Assembly (NCBI GenBank): GCA_031423755.1
Contig: JANPGC010000303.1
Span: 1 to 40,517 of the forward strand
Origin: JANMEX01 sp031423755
Lineage (GTDB): Bacteria > Pseudomonadota > Alphaproteobacteria > Rhizobiales > Rhizobiaceae
Reading direction: 5' to 3'
Length of the DNA stretch: 40,517 nt
Shown: piece by piece, positions 1 to 8,437 of the stretch
Layout: each line of letters opens with the position of its first letter
Position numbering within the stretch: position 1 is the stretch's first letter
Notes under the pieces: generated by a model
What the model was told of the DNA's origin: nothing
Seen by the model: the letters and a program-made list of their open reading frames with translations, nothing else
The model's database searches: none
Translations under genes and position numbers: made by a program

Positions 1-1
1 T

Positions 2-223
2 CGCCACGCCCTTGGCGACATCCCCAAACAAGCCCGCCGCCTCGCAAGATGGCAGGCGCGGCGTGACATCCTGCTCAATGCCAGGCGCCGCACCCGACTT
101 TCAATCTTCCGCCCCGGCCTCCCACCCGGCTGGCGGCAGCGGTCAATTCACTCAGTCGATGATGTGCTGCGGGAGTGCCACGGGCTGGCGCGGGATTTGG
201 TGAATGCGCCGGATACATCGTGA
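2..223 (+). CDS. conserved hypothetical protein, C-terminal fragment (cut by left edge)
   Basis: An open frame enters from the left edge and stops at TGA 221-223, leaving 73 residues. It aligns in frame with the C-terminus of the gene at 22519-23244: both carry an ARRLARWQAR block, then an FRPG.PPG(W/Y)R block, then IH.VD.VL. The match spans the whole fragment, so this is the end of a paralogous gene, not a chance frame. From memory, such proteins are common and unnamed in Rhizobiales. No function can be given. The start lies outside the window. Confidence 0.75.
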   Translation, partial: RHALGDIPKQARRLARWQARRDILLNARRRTRLSIFRPGLPPGWRQRSIHSVDDVLRECHGLARDLVNAPDTS

Positions 224-297
224 TAATCGCGCCGATTTCGGGCGAGAAACCGGAGGGCAGGAGCCTGACCGGCGCGTCGGCATGTCCTGAAGGCGTT

Positions 298-639
298 TCA
301 ATCCAGCGCGTAGAACAAATGCCCTGTCCACCACGCGGAATCGCTGGTCAGGCGAATGAGGAACAGACCGATGCCGGCAGCAAGACCCACGCCGAAAAGG
401 ATGCCTCCCGTGGTGCGGCGCGGGTCGTTCGGGTCGAAGGCTGCCGACCATTGCGAACGCATCAAGACGAGCGAGACCAGCAACAGCGCATCGATGACAA
501 ATGTCAGCACTTGCGCGCTGCGCGACGGGTATTCATGCGCAGTGACGAGTGCCCGCCAAACGAAATTCAGGATCAGCAGCGCGGCGACGAGCCGGAATAT
601 CGCCCAGTTCTTGCCAACGTCGGGTTTGCTGTCAGCCAT
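298..639 (-). CDS. small hypothetical membrane protein
   Basis: Encodes 113 residues with three hydrophobic stretches, roughly residues 13-30, 44-60 and 80-97, as expected for a small inner-membrane protein. The first is preceded by a short polar N-terminus. I recognise no family motif. It lies alone on the minus strand, divergent from the VWA gene at 806 with 166 bp between them, which would hold both promoters. The reading is supported by membrane-protein-like composition and the lack of a better frame on either strand. Confidence 0.6.
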   Translation of the reverse strand: MADSKPDVGKNWAIFRLVAALLILNFVWRALVTAHEYPSRSAQVLTFVIDALLLVSLVLMRSQWSAAFDPNDPRRTTGGILFGVGLAAGIGLFLIRLTSDSAWWTGHLFYALD

Positions 640-805
640 GCGAAGCCCTCACGCTTGGTTGACCAGACTGTATGGCAGCGAGCGCCTGTGGTCAATTTGC
701 CCGTTTGACCGGTTGAAGCCGGCAGTATTTTCCGTTTTAAGCCTTGTCCATCCGTTTGATTTCGTTAATGTTCTGGCCGAGTGGGCGCTCAACAGAGAGA
801 CAATC

Positions 806-2449
806 ATGAAGTTTGCGAGACTGCTTTTTTGCCTGCTTGCCACGGCGTTTGCGCATCAGGCCCCGGCCTTTGCCGCCGAGAAATCCATTATCGTTTTTGA
901 CGCGTCAGGATCCATGTGGGCGCAGATTGACGGCAAGACGCGCATCGAGATCGCCCGCGAGACGATTGCCAATGTGCTCGCCACCTATCCTGCTGACCGT
1001 GAACTCGGGCTGATGGCGTATGGACACCGCGAAAAGGGGTCGTGCACGGACATCGAACTGATTGTGCCGCCAGCTGCCGGAACCGGCGCGGCGATTTCCG
1101 AAGCGGTCAACAAGATCAATCCGAAGGGCAAGACCCCGCTTTCCGCAGCCGTCAAAATGGCTGCCGAGGAGCTGAAATTCACTGAAGAAAAGGCGACGGT
1201 GATCCTCGTCACGGACGGGCTTGAGACCTGTGATGCTGATCCATGCGCGCTCGGCAATGAGCTTGAAAAGGCAGGTGTTGATTTCACCGCTCATGTGGTC
1301 GGCTTTGGCTTGACCGAGGAAGAGGGCAAAAAGGTTGCGTGCCTGGCTGAAAACACAGGCGGCAAATATATCCAGGCCTCGGATGCCGGATCGCTCTCAG
1401 ATGCGCTGAACTCAACTGTCGTCGCAGCGCCGGAACCAGAGCCAGCTCCCGCGCCTCAAGCAGCCAAGGTCGAGATCAATATCAAACCGTCGGCGGTGCT
1501 GGCCGAGGGCGGCGAGTCCATAGCCAAAGACTATGGCATGGCATGGGAATTCTACGCCATCGCCGCTGACGGTTCGCGCGGCGACCGCGTCTCAACCGAA
1601 TACAATGACTACAAGGGCATGATGCCTGCCGGTGACTACATTCTTGTTGGCCGCGCCGACAAGGCGGAAGCAGAGCAGAAGATCACGCTGACTGACGACA
1701 GTCTGTTGGAACCGGTGCTTGTGCTGAATGCCGGTGTGGTCAAGGTCACTCCGTTTGCCAGTGAGGGCGCGGAGCCGGATGGTTCGGCAGCGGTTGAGTA
1801 TTCATTCAAGGGCGACAGCACGACCAATTACGGGCCGAACCAGCTCATCCTCCCGGCGGGCGACATTTCCGTTCGCGTAAAGTTGGGCGAAGCGGAAGTG
1901 ACGGAGACTTTTGTCCTGAAAGCTGGTGACAAAATCACGAAAGACATCATCGTCGGAACCGGCCATGTGGTGGCCAACGCCTATTATGTCGAAGGCGAGA
2001 AGATCGATTCCCCGGGCATGGCGATTGAAATCTACGCCGCCAAAGTGAAGCTCGACGGAACGCGTGACAAGGTCGCCTACAATTTCGGCGCGGATGCCAA
2101 GTTTGACCTTCCGCCCGGCGACTATGTGCTGTACGGCAAATTGAACGGGGCTCAGGCGGAAGTGCCGTTCTCGGTCAAGGTTGGCGAGCTGGTCGAGCCA
2201 AAGGTCATCCTCAATGCAGGCGTCCTCAAGGTCGCACTTCCCGGCAATGACGGCTGGCGGGTGATGTCGGCCAAGGAAAGCCTGAACGGCGACCGGGAAA
2301 GCTTCGACTACGGCTTTGGCGAAGAGTTCCAGTCAACTCTTAACGCTGGCGACTATGTGATTGAATCCGAAAAGAAAGCGACCGGCGAAAAGAAGCTGAC
2401 GCCGGTGACAATCAAGGCCGGCGAGCGGCAGGAGATGACGATTAACTGA
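806..2449 (+). CDS. secreted VWA-domain protein with C-terminal beta repeats
   Basis: The 547-residue product starts with a signal peptide (about residues 1-24, cleavage near AFA-AE). A von Willebrand A domain follows (about 26-215) with the MIDAS metal site complete: DASGS at 32-36, Thr110 in GKTPL and Asp137 in VTDG. An Ala/Pro/Glu-rich linker near residue 220 leads to about 310 residues containing four similar units, each marked by a (L/M)x(A/P)GD turn (MPAGDY, LPAGDI, LPPGDY, LNAGDY). These probably form beta sandwiches. ATG 806 was chosen over earlier in-frame starts because it has an AGAGAG ribosome site and begins the signal peptide. The role is probably periplasmic or surface protein binding; the ligand is unknown. 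A terminator hairpin follows at 2472. Confidence 0.85.
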   Translation: MKFARLLFCLLATAFAHQAPAFAAEKSIIVFDASGSMWAQIDGKTRIEIARETIANVLATYPADRELGLMAYGHREKGSCTDIELIVPPAAGTGAAISEAVNKINPKGKTPLSAAVKMAAEELKFTEEKATVILVTDGLETCDADPCALGNELEKAGVDFTAHVVGFGLTEEEGKKVACLAENTGGKYIQASDAGSLSDALNSTVVAAPEPEPAPAPQAAKVEINIKPSAVLAEGGESIAKDYGMAWEFYAIAADGSRGDRVSTEYNDYKGMMPAGDYILVGRADKAEAEQKITLTDDSLLEPVLVLNAGVVKVTPFASEGAEPDGSAAVEYSFKGDSTTNYGPNQLILPAGDISVRVKLGEAEVTETFVLKAGDKITKDIIVGTGHVVANAYYVEGEKIDSPGMAIEIYAAKVKLDGTRDKVAYNFGADAKFDLPPGDYVLYGKLNGAQAEVPFSVKVGELVEPKVILNAGVLKVALPGNDGWRVMSAKESLNGDRESFDYGFGEEFQSTLNAGDYVIESEKKATGEKKLTPVTIKAGERQEMTIN

Positions 2450-2471
2450 TCGCTTGGAACTGAACTCTTGA

Positions 2472-2512
2472 CCCGATGCCTTGTTCGGATATGAATAGGG
2501 CATCGGGGTTTA
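2472..2512 (+). terminator. intrinsic terminator after the VWA gene
   Basis: Nine-base arms CCCGATGCC (2472-2480) and GGCATCGGG (2499-2507) pair perfectly around an 18-base loop and are followed by a short GTTT run. It begins 22 bp after the VWA stop codon. Confidence 0.6.
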
Positions 2513-2594
2513 ACGGGTCTCCCGGTCAGGCATCTTTGCCCAAGCACCCAGATCAGTTGCCATGTTATTATGGCAGCCAATTCTGGAGCTTGCG

Positions 2595-3410
2595 ATGATA
2601 AACCAAATTACATCAAACGAACTGAACGGCTTGATCGGGACGCCAAACTGTCCGCTCATTCTCGATGTGCGCCGCGAGCCGGTTTTTGCCGCTGCAGAAA
2701 CGCGCATCGCCTCGGCCTATTGGCATGATGTTGCTTCGGTCGAAGCTGTGGCGCCTCTGATTGATCCGGATTTGGGCGTCATTGTCTATTGCGCGCATGG
2801 ACACAATGTCAGCGCCTTGGCAGCGGCGCGGCTGCGAGCGATTGGATTTCCGGTCCGCATCCTTGAAGGCGGCATTGCCGCTTTCTCAGATGCTGGAGGC
2901 TTGCTGGCAAACAAGGCAAGTGATCTGCCAAGCGGCGCTGTTGGCAGGCCGACAGTCTGGGTGACGCGCGAACGGCCGAAGAACGACCGAAATGCCTGCC
3001 CGTGGCTGATCCGCCGGTTCATTGATCCCTTTGCCGAGTTTCACTTCGTTGAGCCGCAATGGGTCAAGGATGTCGCCGAAGAAATGGGTGGTATTGCATA
3101 CGACATCGACGGCGTTCACTGGAGCCACCGCGGCGAGACCTGCACATTCGATACGATGATTGCCGAATACGGACTGACTTCGCCTGCGCTCGACACGGTT
3201 GCCCAAATCGTGCGCGGGGCCGATACAGCCCGGCTCGATCTTGCCCCGCAGGCCGCCGGATTGCTGGCCATTTCCCTCGGTCTGTCGCGCCTGTTCGACG
3301 ATGATCTTGAGCAACTGGATTCCGGCATGCTCGTCTACGACGCGTTGTACGCTTGGGCGCGCGAGGCGCAGGGCGAGACACACAATTGGCCGGCAAAGTC
3401 AGCTTCATGA
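2595..3410 (+). CDS. rhodanese - ChrB-domain fusion, chromate resistance
   Basis: The 271-residue protein has two parts. Residues 1-105 form a rhodanese domain with LDVRREPVF and the active-site loop YCAHGHN (Cys66). From about residue 115 there is a ChrB-type domain (chromate resistance exported/regulator family) beginning PTVWVTRERPKNDR and containing the conserved CPWLIRRFID segment. Start 2595 has GGAG seven bases upstream; the longer frame from 2562 lacks this. The stop overlaps the chrA start by four bases (ATGA), so the two are translationally coupled. ChrB proteins control or support chromate efflux by ChrA. The rhodanese part suggests sulfur or thiol chemistry connected with chromate or sulfate-analogue stress; that is inference. 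Confidence 0.85.
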   Translation: MINQITSNELNGLIGTPNCPLILDVRREPVFAAAETRIASAYWHDVASVEAVAPLIDPDLGVIVYCAHGHNVSALAAARLRAIGFPVRILEGGIAAFSDAGGLLANKASDLPSGAVGRPTVWVTRERPKNDRNACPWLIRRFIDPFAEFHFVEPQWVKDVAEEMGGIAYDIDGVHWSHRGETCTFDTMIAEYGLTSPALDTVAQIVRGADTARLDLAPQAAGLLAISLGLSRLFDDDLEQLDSGMLVYDALYAWAREAQGETHNWPAKSAS

Positions 3411-4714
3411 GCGCGCCATCGTTTGCCGAACTCAGCCGCACGTTTGGAAAGATCGGTCTGTTGTCCTTCGGCGGACCTGCCGGACAGATAGCGCTGATGC
3501 ACCGCATTCTGGTGGATGAGAAGAAGTGGCTCGAGGAGCGGCAGTTCCTCAACGCCTTGAACTTCTGCATGCTGCTTCCCGGCCCGGAGGCGATGCAGCT
3601 TGCGACCTATTCCGGATGGCTGATGCATGGTGTTCGGGGTGGTCTGGTTGCTGGCCTGTTGTTCATCGTGCCGGGCGCGCTGGTGCTGTTGGTGCTCTCG
3701 GCGGCCTATGTTTTTCTGGGCGATCAAACGTGGATGGCCGGGCTGTTGTTCGGCCTGAAAGCGGCGGTTCTGGCGCTGGTGCTTGAAGCGTTGCTGCGGG
3801 TGTCGAAGCGGGCGCTGAAGGACAGGTTTGCCTATATGTTGGCGGCGCTGGCGTTTGTCGCCATCGCGTTTTTCAAGCTGCCTTTCCCCCTCGTGATACT
3901 GGCCGGCGCGTTCATTGGTGCCGCGCGGCATTTGCTTGGCTCGGCGCCAAGCACTGCATTGGATGTGGTCGAGACCCGGTTCAACGGGCGTCAGGTCAGC
4001 CATTTAGCCAATCTTGGCAACACGCTGATCTGGCTTGGCATCTGGCTCGTGCCACTGGCAGCGATTGTCTGGTCCGACCCGGCTGATGGCTTCTTCAGTG
4101 ATGCGGCGCTGTTCTTTTCCAAGGCGGCGATTGTCACGTTTGGTGGAGCGTACGCGGTTTTGGTCTACGCCGGGCAACAGGCGGTCGAGGTGTATGGCTG
4201 GCTCAAGCCCGGCGAGATGGTCACCGGACTGGGGCTTGCCGAAACCACGCCGGGGCCGCTCATTCTGGTGCTGGTGTTTATCGCCTTTGTCGGTGGCTCG
4301 CGCGTGACCGGGCTCGATCCGCTCACGGGCGGAATGCTCGGCGGGCTGACCGCGCTGTGGTTCACCTTCGTGCCGTGCTTCCTTTGGGTGTTCGCGGGAG
4401 CGCCTTACATCGAGGCAGCAGGCAAAGTGAAATGGCTGTCAGCGGCGCTCTCGGCCGTCACTGCGGCCGTGGTCGGCGTCATTGCCAATCTGGCGCTGTG
4501 GTTCGGTCTGCATGTGCTGTTTGGGACCTTCACCGAGAAGGCGTTCGGGCCGGTCCATCTGCCGCAGATTGTGCCCGGTCAATTTGATTTATGGTCGGCC
4601 CTGATTGCGCTCGCTTCCGGTATCGCGTTGATACGCTTTCACGCCAATCTGCTCTGGGTGATTGCAGGAGCGGCTGCGGCCGGGATGGCCATAAAGCTGT
4701 CAGGCCTTTTCTGA
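3407..4714 (+). CDS. chrA: chromate transporter ChrA
   Basis: A 435-residue integral membrane protein of the long CHR family, which exports chromate across the inner membrane. Both CHR halves are visible: the first opens with FGKIGLLSFGGPAGQ and has LLPGPEAMQLATY; the second has AAIVTFGGAYAVL and GLAETTPGPLILV. Each half is followed by several hydrophobic helices. ATG 3407 overlaps the upstream TGA, so this is the second gene of a two-gene operon with the rhodanese-ChrB protein. It converges on prs with two bases between stop codons. Family assignment is firm; specificity for chromate rests on homology and on the ChrB partner. Confidence 0.92.
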   Translation: MSAPSFAELSRTFGKIGLLSFGGPAGQIALMHRILVDEKKWLEERQFLNALNFCMLLPGPEAMQLATYSGWLMHGVRGGLVAGLLFIVPGALVLLVLSAAYVFLGDQTWMAGLLFGLKAAVLALVLEALLRVSKRALKDRFAYMLAALAFVAIAFFKLPFPLVILAGAFIGAARHLLGSAPSTALDVVETRFNGRQVSHLANLGNTLIWLGIWLVPLAAIVWSDPADGFFSDAALFFSKAAIVTFGGAYAVLVYAGQQAVEVYGWLKPGEMVTGLGLAETTPGPLILVLVFIAFVGGSRVTGLDPLTGGMLGGLTALWFTFVPCFLWVFAGAPYIEAAGKVKWLSAALSAVTAAVVGVIANLALWFGLHVLFGTFTEKAFGPVHLPQIVPGQFDLWSALIALASGIALIRFHANLLWVIAGAAAAGMAIKLSGLF

Positions 4715-4716
4715 TG

Positions 4717-5649
4717 TCAATCAAACAGGCTTGAGACCGACTCTTCCGACGACGTGCGCGATATCGCCTCGCCGATCAATTCAGCAATCGGCAGGATGCG
4801 GATGTTGTGAGCGGATTCAACGGCTTGGGTCGGCTGGATCGAGTCAGTGATGACCAGTTCCTTCAGCTTGGACGCGCCGATCCTTGCCACAGCGCCGCCG
4901 GACAGGACGCCGTGGGTGATGTAGGCGGTGACGGACGTTGCGCCGTTCTTCAGCAGTGCCTCTGCCGCGTTGCAAAGCGTACCGCCGGAATCAACAATGT
5001 CGTCGATCAGCAGACAGTCCTTGCCGCGCACATCGCCGATGACGTTCATGACCTCGGATTCACCGGCGCGCTCGCGGCGTTTGTCGACGATGGCCAGTTG
5101 CGCATCGAGAAGTTTGCCCAGAGATCGTGCGCGGACCACGCCGCCGACGTCAGGCGATACGACCATGACGTTGGAGACATCATATTTGGCCTTGATGTCG
5201 CGGGCCATCGCCGGAACCGAATAGAGGTTGTCCGTCGGGATATCGAAGAAGCCCTGTATCTGACCGGCATGCAGGTCAAGCGTCAGCACACGGTTCGCGC
5301 CGGCTTCCGTGATCAGATTTGCCACGAGCTTGGCCGAGATGGGTGTGCGAGGCCCTGGTTTGCGGTCCTGCCGGGCGTAACCGAAATAGGGCAGCACAGC
5401 CGTGATGCGGCGGGCGGACGAGCGACGCATCGCGTCGATCATGATGAGCAGTTCCATCAGATGATCGTTTGCCGGATAGGAGGTGGATTGCAGCAGGAAC
5501 ACATCTTCGCCGCGGACATTTTCCTGGACTTCGACGAAGATTTCCTGATCGGCAAAGCGGCGGACACTCGCCTTTCCCAAAGGAATGTTGAGGTATTTCG
5601 CAACTGCCTCCGCCAGTACCCTGTTCGAATTGCCTGCGAAAATCTTCAT
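4717..5649 (-). CDS. prs: ribose-phosphate pyrophosphokinase
   Basis: PRPP synthetase, converting ribose 5-phosphate and ATP to PRPP for nucleotide, histidine and tryptophan synthesis in the cytoplasm. The 310-residue length is normal for the class I enzyme. Seen in sequence: the N-terminal KIFAGNSN start, the metal/ATP segment DLHAGQIQGFF, the flexible-loop region KRRERAGESEV and the PRPP-binding loop LLIDDIVDSGGT. It is the last of six minus-strand genes running from lgt. A 125-bp gap before it may carry its own promoter, but none was identified with confidence. Confidence 0.97.
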   Translation of the reverse strand: MKIFAGNSNRVLAEAVAKYLNIPLGKASVRRFADQEIFVEVQENVRGEDVFLLQSTSYPANDHLMELLIMIDAMRRSSARRITAVLPYFGYARQDRKPGPRTPISAKLVANLITEAGANRVLTLDLHAGQIQGFFDIPTDNLYSVPAMARDIKAKYDVSNVMVVSPDVGGVVRARSLGKLLDAQLAIVDKRRERAGESEVMNVIGDVRGKDCLLIDDIVDSGGTLCNAAEALLKNGATSVTAYITHGVLSGGAVARIGASKLKELVITDSIQPTQAVESAHNIRILPIAELIGEAISRTSSEESVSSLFD

Positions 5650-5774
5650 GCGCTTGGGTTCCCGGCGGGCGGTTCAATCCATAGACCGCGCCTGTAGCCG
5701 CCGCGGCGGAAAGATTCAAGCGAGAGTCAAAGCAGATGGTGAATAATCCCATCAAAGTTTTGAAAGGCGCAGAC

Positions 5775-6368
5775 TCACGCCTGCCCGCCACGCTGCCAGG
5801 CGGCAAAATCCGTCATGGTCTTGTCGGCAATCGCCTCAAGCGCAGAGGCCGGTATTGCAGCCCATGGGTCGGCGGGATTGCTGCCTGATACCGTTTCCTG
5901 TCCCTGAATGCGATGCAGCCGGTTTCCGGCCGGATCGAGTATGTCAAACACGTATATCACGGTGCTGTTCGAGCCTTCGCCAAGCACGCTGAAATAGCCT
6001 TTCAAGACGTGCGTGGCGGTCTGGTCGGTAGAAGCAACAATTTCGATGTTTTGCGTCTTTGCGCGCATTGAGATGCGCCGCGAAAGCGGTGTCACCTTTT
6101 CGACTGGCGCGCCGATGATTGGCGCCCAGCGCATGCGGATTGCCGCCGTGACCGCGGCGGTTTGCGGTGCCCCAATCTGCGGCGACGCGGGTTGCGGAGG
6201 CACAGCTGGCGCTACGGCTGCATTTGTAGGGGCAGCGGGCGAGGGCAACGCCGGTGCCGTTGCAGGTGAGGCGGATGCGCCTTCGACGCCAAGTGTCGGG
6301 TCCGTGCTGTTGCAGGCCGCGAGCACGATGAGCATCAAAAGGCCAGAGGCCAAACAGACTGGTTTCAT
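5775..6368 (-). CDS. putative lipoprotein, Pro/Ala-rich
   Basis: A 197-residue predicted outer- or inner-membrane lipoprotein: hydrophobic signal followed by the lipobox LAAC (Cys near residue 18), then about 50 residues rich in Ala and Pro, then a conserved-looking globular part (about 80-197) starting IRMRWAPIIGAPVEKV. I chose ATG 6368 (MKPVCLA) because GGGAGG lies nine bases upstream; ATG 6374 is only three bases from it. The gene lies between the M24 gene (79 bp upstream) and prs. Its function is unknown. It is encoded in the same run as lgt, the enzyme that would lipidate it. Confidence 0.75.
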   Translation of the reverse strand: MKPVCLASGLLMLIVLAACNSTDPTLGVEGASASPATAPALPSPAAPTNAAVAPAVPPQPASPQIGAPQTAAVTAAIRMRWAPIIGAPVEKVTPLSRRISMRAKTQNIEIVASTDQTATHVLKGYFSVLGEGSNSTVIYVFDILDPAGNRLHRIQGQETVSGSNPADPWAAIPASALEAIADKTMTDFAAWQRGGQA

Positions 6369-6447
6369 GGTCATATGCCTCCCGCCGTCCTGCTTCGGAT
6401 TGGCTTCGTACGCCAAAACATATGCGGCAGATGTTGAGAACACGGAT

Positions 6448-7599
6448 TCAGCGCACAATCAAGTCGAGAGGAAGGCGGCTGAGCGGTTCGGCCGCCTCCT
6501 GGCCGATCAGCGATGTGCGTCCAAGGCACATGGCGGTGTTGGTTTCCGAGTCCATGATGATCATGTGAGCGAAAAGGACCATGCCGGGCTGAATGACGAC
6601 CGGATTGTTGGCATAGAACATGGGCATATCCATCCACGAGGGCGTGAAGCGTGCGCCAAGCGAATAGCCGCAGGCATTCAGCCGGTGCCGAATGAGGCCG
6701 TGCGCGTCCATCACTGCGGCATGGGCGGCAAAAACATCGCCGAAGGTTTTGCCGGGCGTCATGGTTTCCTCAACGGCAAGGAGCGCTTCATGCGCTGCGG
6801 CCTGAAGTTCGAGATGGCGCGGTGTTGCCGGGCCAATGACTGCCGTGCGCATCAGCGCGGCGTGATAGTGATTGTAAACACCTGCCCATTCGAGGGTCAG
6901 CTGGTCGACGGGATCGAGCTTGCGCCGCCCGGCCTTATAACGGCAGAGCAGGGCATCGGGCCCAGAGCCGATTATGAATTCATTGGCCGGATAATCGCCG
7001 CCGCCTTCAAAGATTGCCGAATGCATGGCAGCGAGAATTGCGCCTTCGTCACCGCCTGCCTTGATCAGAGGCAGCGCTCGCTCCAACGCGGCATCGCCAA
7101 GTTCGGCAGCTTTGCGCACCTTGTCGAGTTCAGCCGGGCTTTTGATGACGCGAAGGCCATCGATCACGCCCGAGAAGTCTGACATTGCAGCAAACGTGTT
7201 CAATTGCTCATCGAGCTTGCGGCCATTGGCTGCGGTCAAGCCATGCGTTTGATACTCAACACCGATTTTCATGCCCAGGAGCCCGAGATCGGACAGGAGA
7301 TTGCGCAAGTCGAATGCCGGATTCGCATTGTCGCGGTCGGCCCAAATGACGATGTTGTCGATGATTGATGTGTGGCGGGCCTGGCGCAGGTCTGCCGAGC
7401 GCGTGAGCAGCACCATCGAACCGTCCGCCTTGACAACCAGACTCTGGAAAAAGCAGAAACCGAACGTGTCGTAGCCTGTCAGCCAATACATGCTCTCCTG
7501 TGAAAACAGCAGCACGGCATCAAGTTTGCGCTCCGCCATCACTGCGGTGAGCTTGGTCAATCGGTCTTCAAATTCGGCGCGTTCAAAGTGCAGGGCCAT
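6448..7599 (-). CDS. M24/creatinase-fold protein with lost metal ligands
   Basis: The 383 residues fit the two-domain M24 (Xaa-Pro peptidase/creatinase) layout: creatinase-like N-domain (1-135), then the pita-bread domain. The five dinuclear-metal ligands of true M24 peptidases are not kept. The first Asp aligns with Glu237 (in LEWAGVYN), the second with Ala248 (AALMRT), the His with Tyr312 (GYSLG instead of GHGIG), and the next Glu with His345 (GMVLFAH). The final Glu is also absent. It is therefore probably not a metallopeptidase; non-metal amidinohydrolase-like or ectoine-hydrolase-like chemistry, or a binding role, are alternatives. It starts three bases after the pgeF stop, with AAGGA overlapping that stop, so the two genes are coupled. 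Confidence 0.8.
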   Translation of the reverse strand: MALHFERAEFEDRLTKLTAVMAERKLDAVLLFSQESMYWLTGYDTFGFCFFQSLVVKADGSMVLLTRSADLRQARHTSIIDNIVIWADRDNANPAFDLRNLLSDLGLLGMKIGVEYQTHGLTAANGRKLDEQLNTFAAMSDFSGVIDGLRVIKSPAELDKVRKAAELGDAALERALPLIKAGGDEGAILAAMHSAIFEGGGDYPANEFIIGSGPDALLCRYKAGRRKLDPVDQLTLEWAGVYNHYHAALMRTAVIGPATPRHLELQAAAHEALLAVEETMTPGKTFGDVFAAHAAVMDAHGLIRHRLNACGYSLGARFTPSWMDMPMFYANNPVVIQPGMVLFAHMIIMDSETNTAMCLGRTSLIGQEAAEPLSRLPLDLIVR

Positions 7600-7602
7600 G
7601 GA

Positions 7603-8385
7603 TCATCCTTTGAGCATGATGGCAGACATTTGCCGGCCATAGTCAGGTTCCTGCCGGTGCGTTGTGCGACGGTAGGAGTAGAAATTGGATTCTTCGGCAT
7701 AGGTGCAGCGGTTGACGCAAGTGGCTTCGACACCGGCGGTTTCCAGTCGCGCGAGCGTGTAACCCCAGAGATCGAACATCGAGTGCCCTGCTTTGAGCGA
7801 CGGGACGAACCAGCGTGAGTTGGACGCGTCTGCTGCTGCAAACGAGGCCACGAATTCAGGGCCGACTTCATAGTTTGCCTGACTGATGGAGGGACCGAGT
7901 GCAACTTTGATGTCGGCGCGATGTGCCCCCAACGTTTCCATTGCTGCAATGGTATTCTCAAGGACACCACCGATTGCGCCCTTCCACCCGGCGTGCGCCG
8001 CGCCGACAACACCAGCGTTCGGGTCAGAGAAAAGGATCGGCCCGCAGTCAGCGGTCAAAACTGCGATGAGCAGTCCAGGGGTAGCGGTGACAATGCCGTC
8101 CGCCTTTGGCCGTTCATTGCCGAAAGGAGCAGATACGATTACCGCGTCAGGTGAGTGGACTTGCCAAGGGGCGGCCAAACGTGCCGGGTCGGCGCCAAGG
8201 TGGAGCGCTGCGCGGCGGCGGTTCTCTTCTATCAACTCACGGTCATCTGACGAACCGAGGCCGACATTCAGTCCTTGGTAAACGCCGGTCGATACGCCGC
8301 CCTGCCGTGTGAAAAAGCCATGCACGACTCCAGCATCGACAAGGTTCGGGCTGGTGATGGTCAAAAGAGGGCTTTGTGCGGTCAT
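7603..8385 (-). CDS. pgeF: peptidoglycan editing factor PgeF (YfiH/DUF152)
   Basis: A 260-residue protein of the YfiH/laccase-domain family. In E. coli, PgeF is a cytoplasmic amidase that removes wrongly incorporated L-Ser from peptidoglycan precursors. Family metal-site residues are present: His77 in WQVHSPD, Cys114 in TADCGP and His131 in AAHAGWKG. The family markers FFTRQGGVS and GLNVGLGSSDD are also seen. It lies 52 bp after the MidA/NDUFAF7-like gene and is coupled to the M24 gene. Databases often label these polyphenol oxidase. I prefer PgeF because of the family's characterised member. Confidence 0.88.
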   Translation of the reverse strand: MTAQSPLLTITSPNLVDAGVVHGFFTRQGGVSTGVYQGLNVGLGSSDDRELIEENRRRAALHLGADPARLAAPWQVHSPDAVIVSAPFGNERPKADGIVTATPGLLIAVLTADCGPILFSDPNAGVVGAAHAGWKGAIGGVLENTIAAMETLGAHRADIKVALGPSISQANYEVGPEFVASFAAADASNSRWFVPSLKAGHSMFDLWGYTLARLETAGVEATCVNRCTYAEESNFYSYRRTTHRQEPDYGRQMSAIMLKG

Positions 8386-8437
8386 TTTGTCGATTCTGTT
8401 GCTGGTCGTTTGTAAGTGGGCAAACGCGGATGCGCCG

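Noticed and set aside
356..805. N-terminal extension of the VWA frame
   Set aside because: The signal peptide and ribosome site mark ATG 806 as the true start.
6013..7182. Plus-strand open frame of 389 codons
   Set aside because: Antisense to the lipoprotein and M24 genes; no family features.
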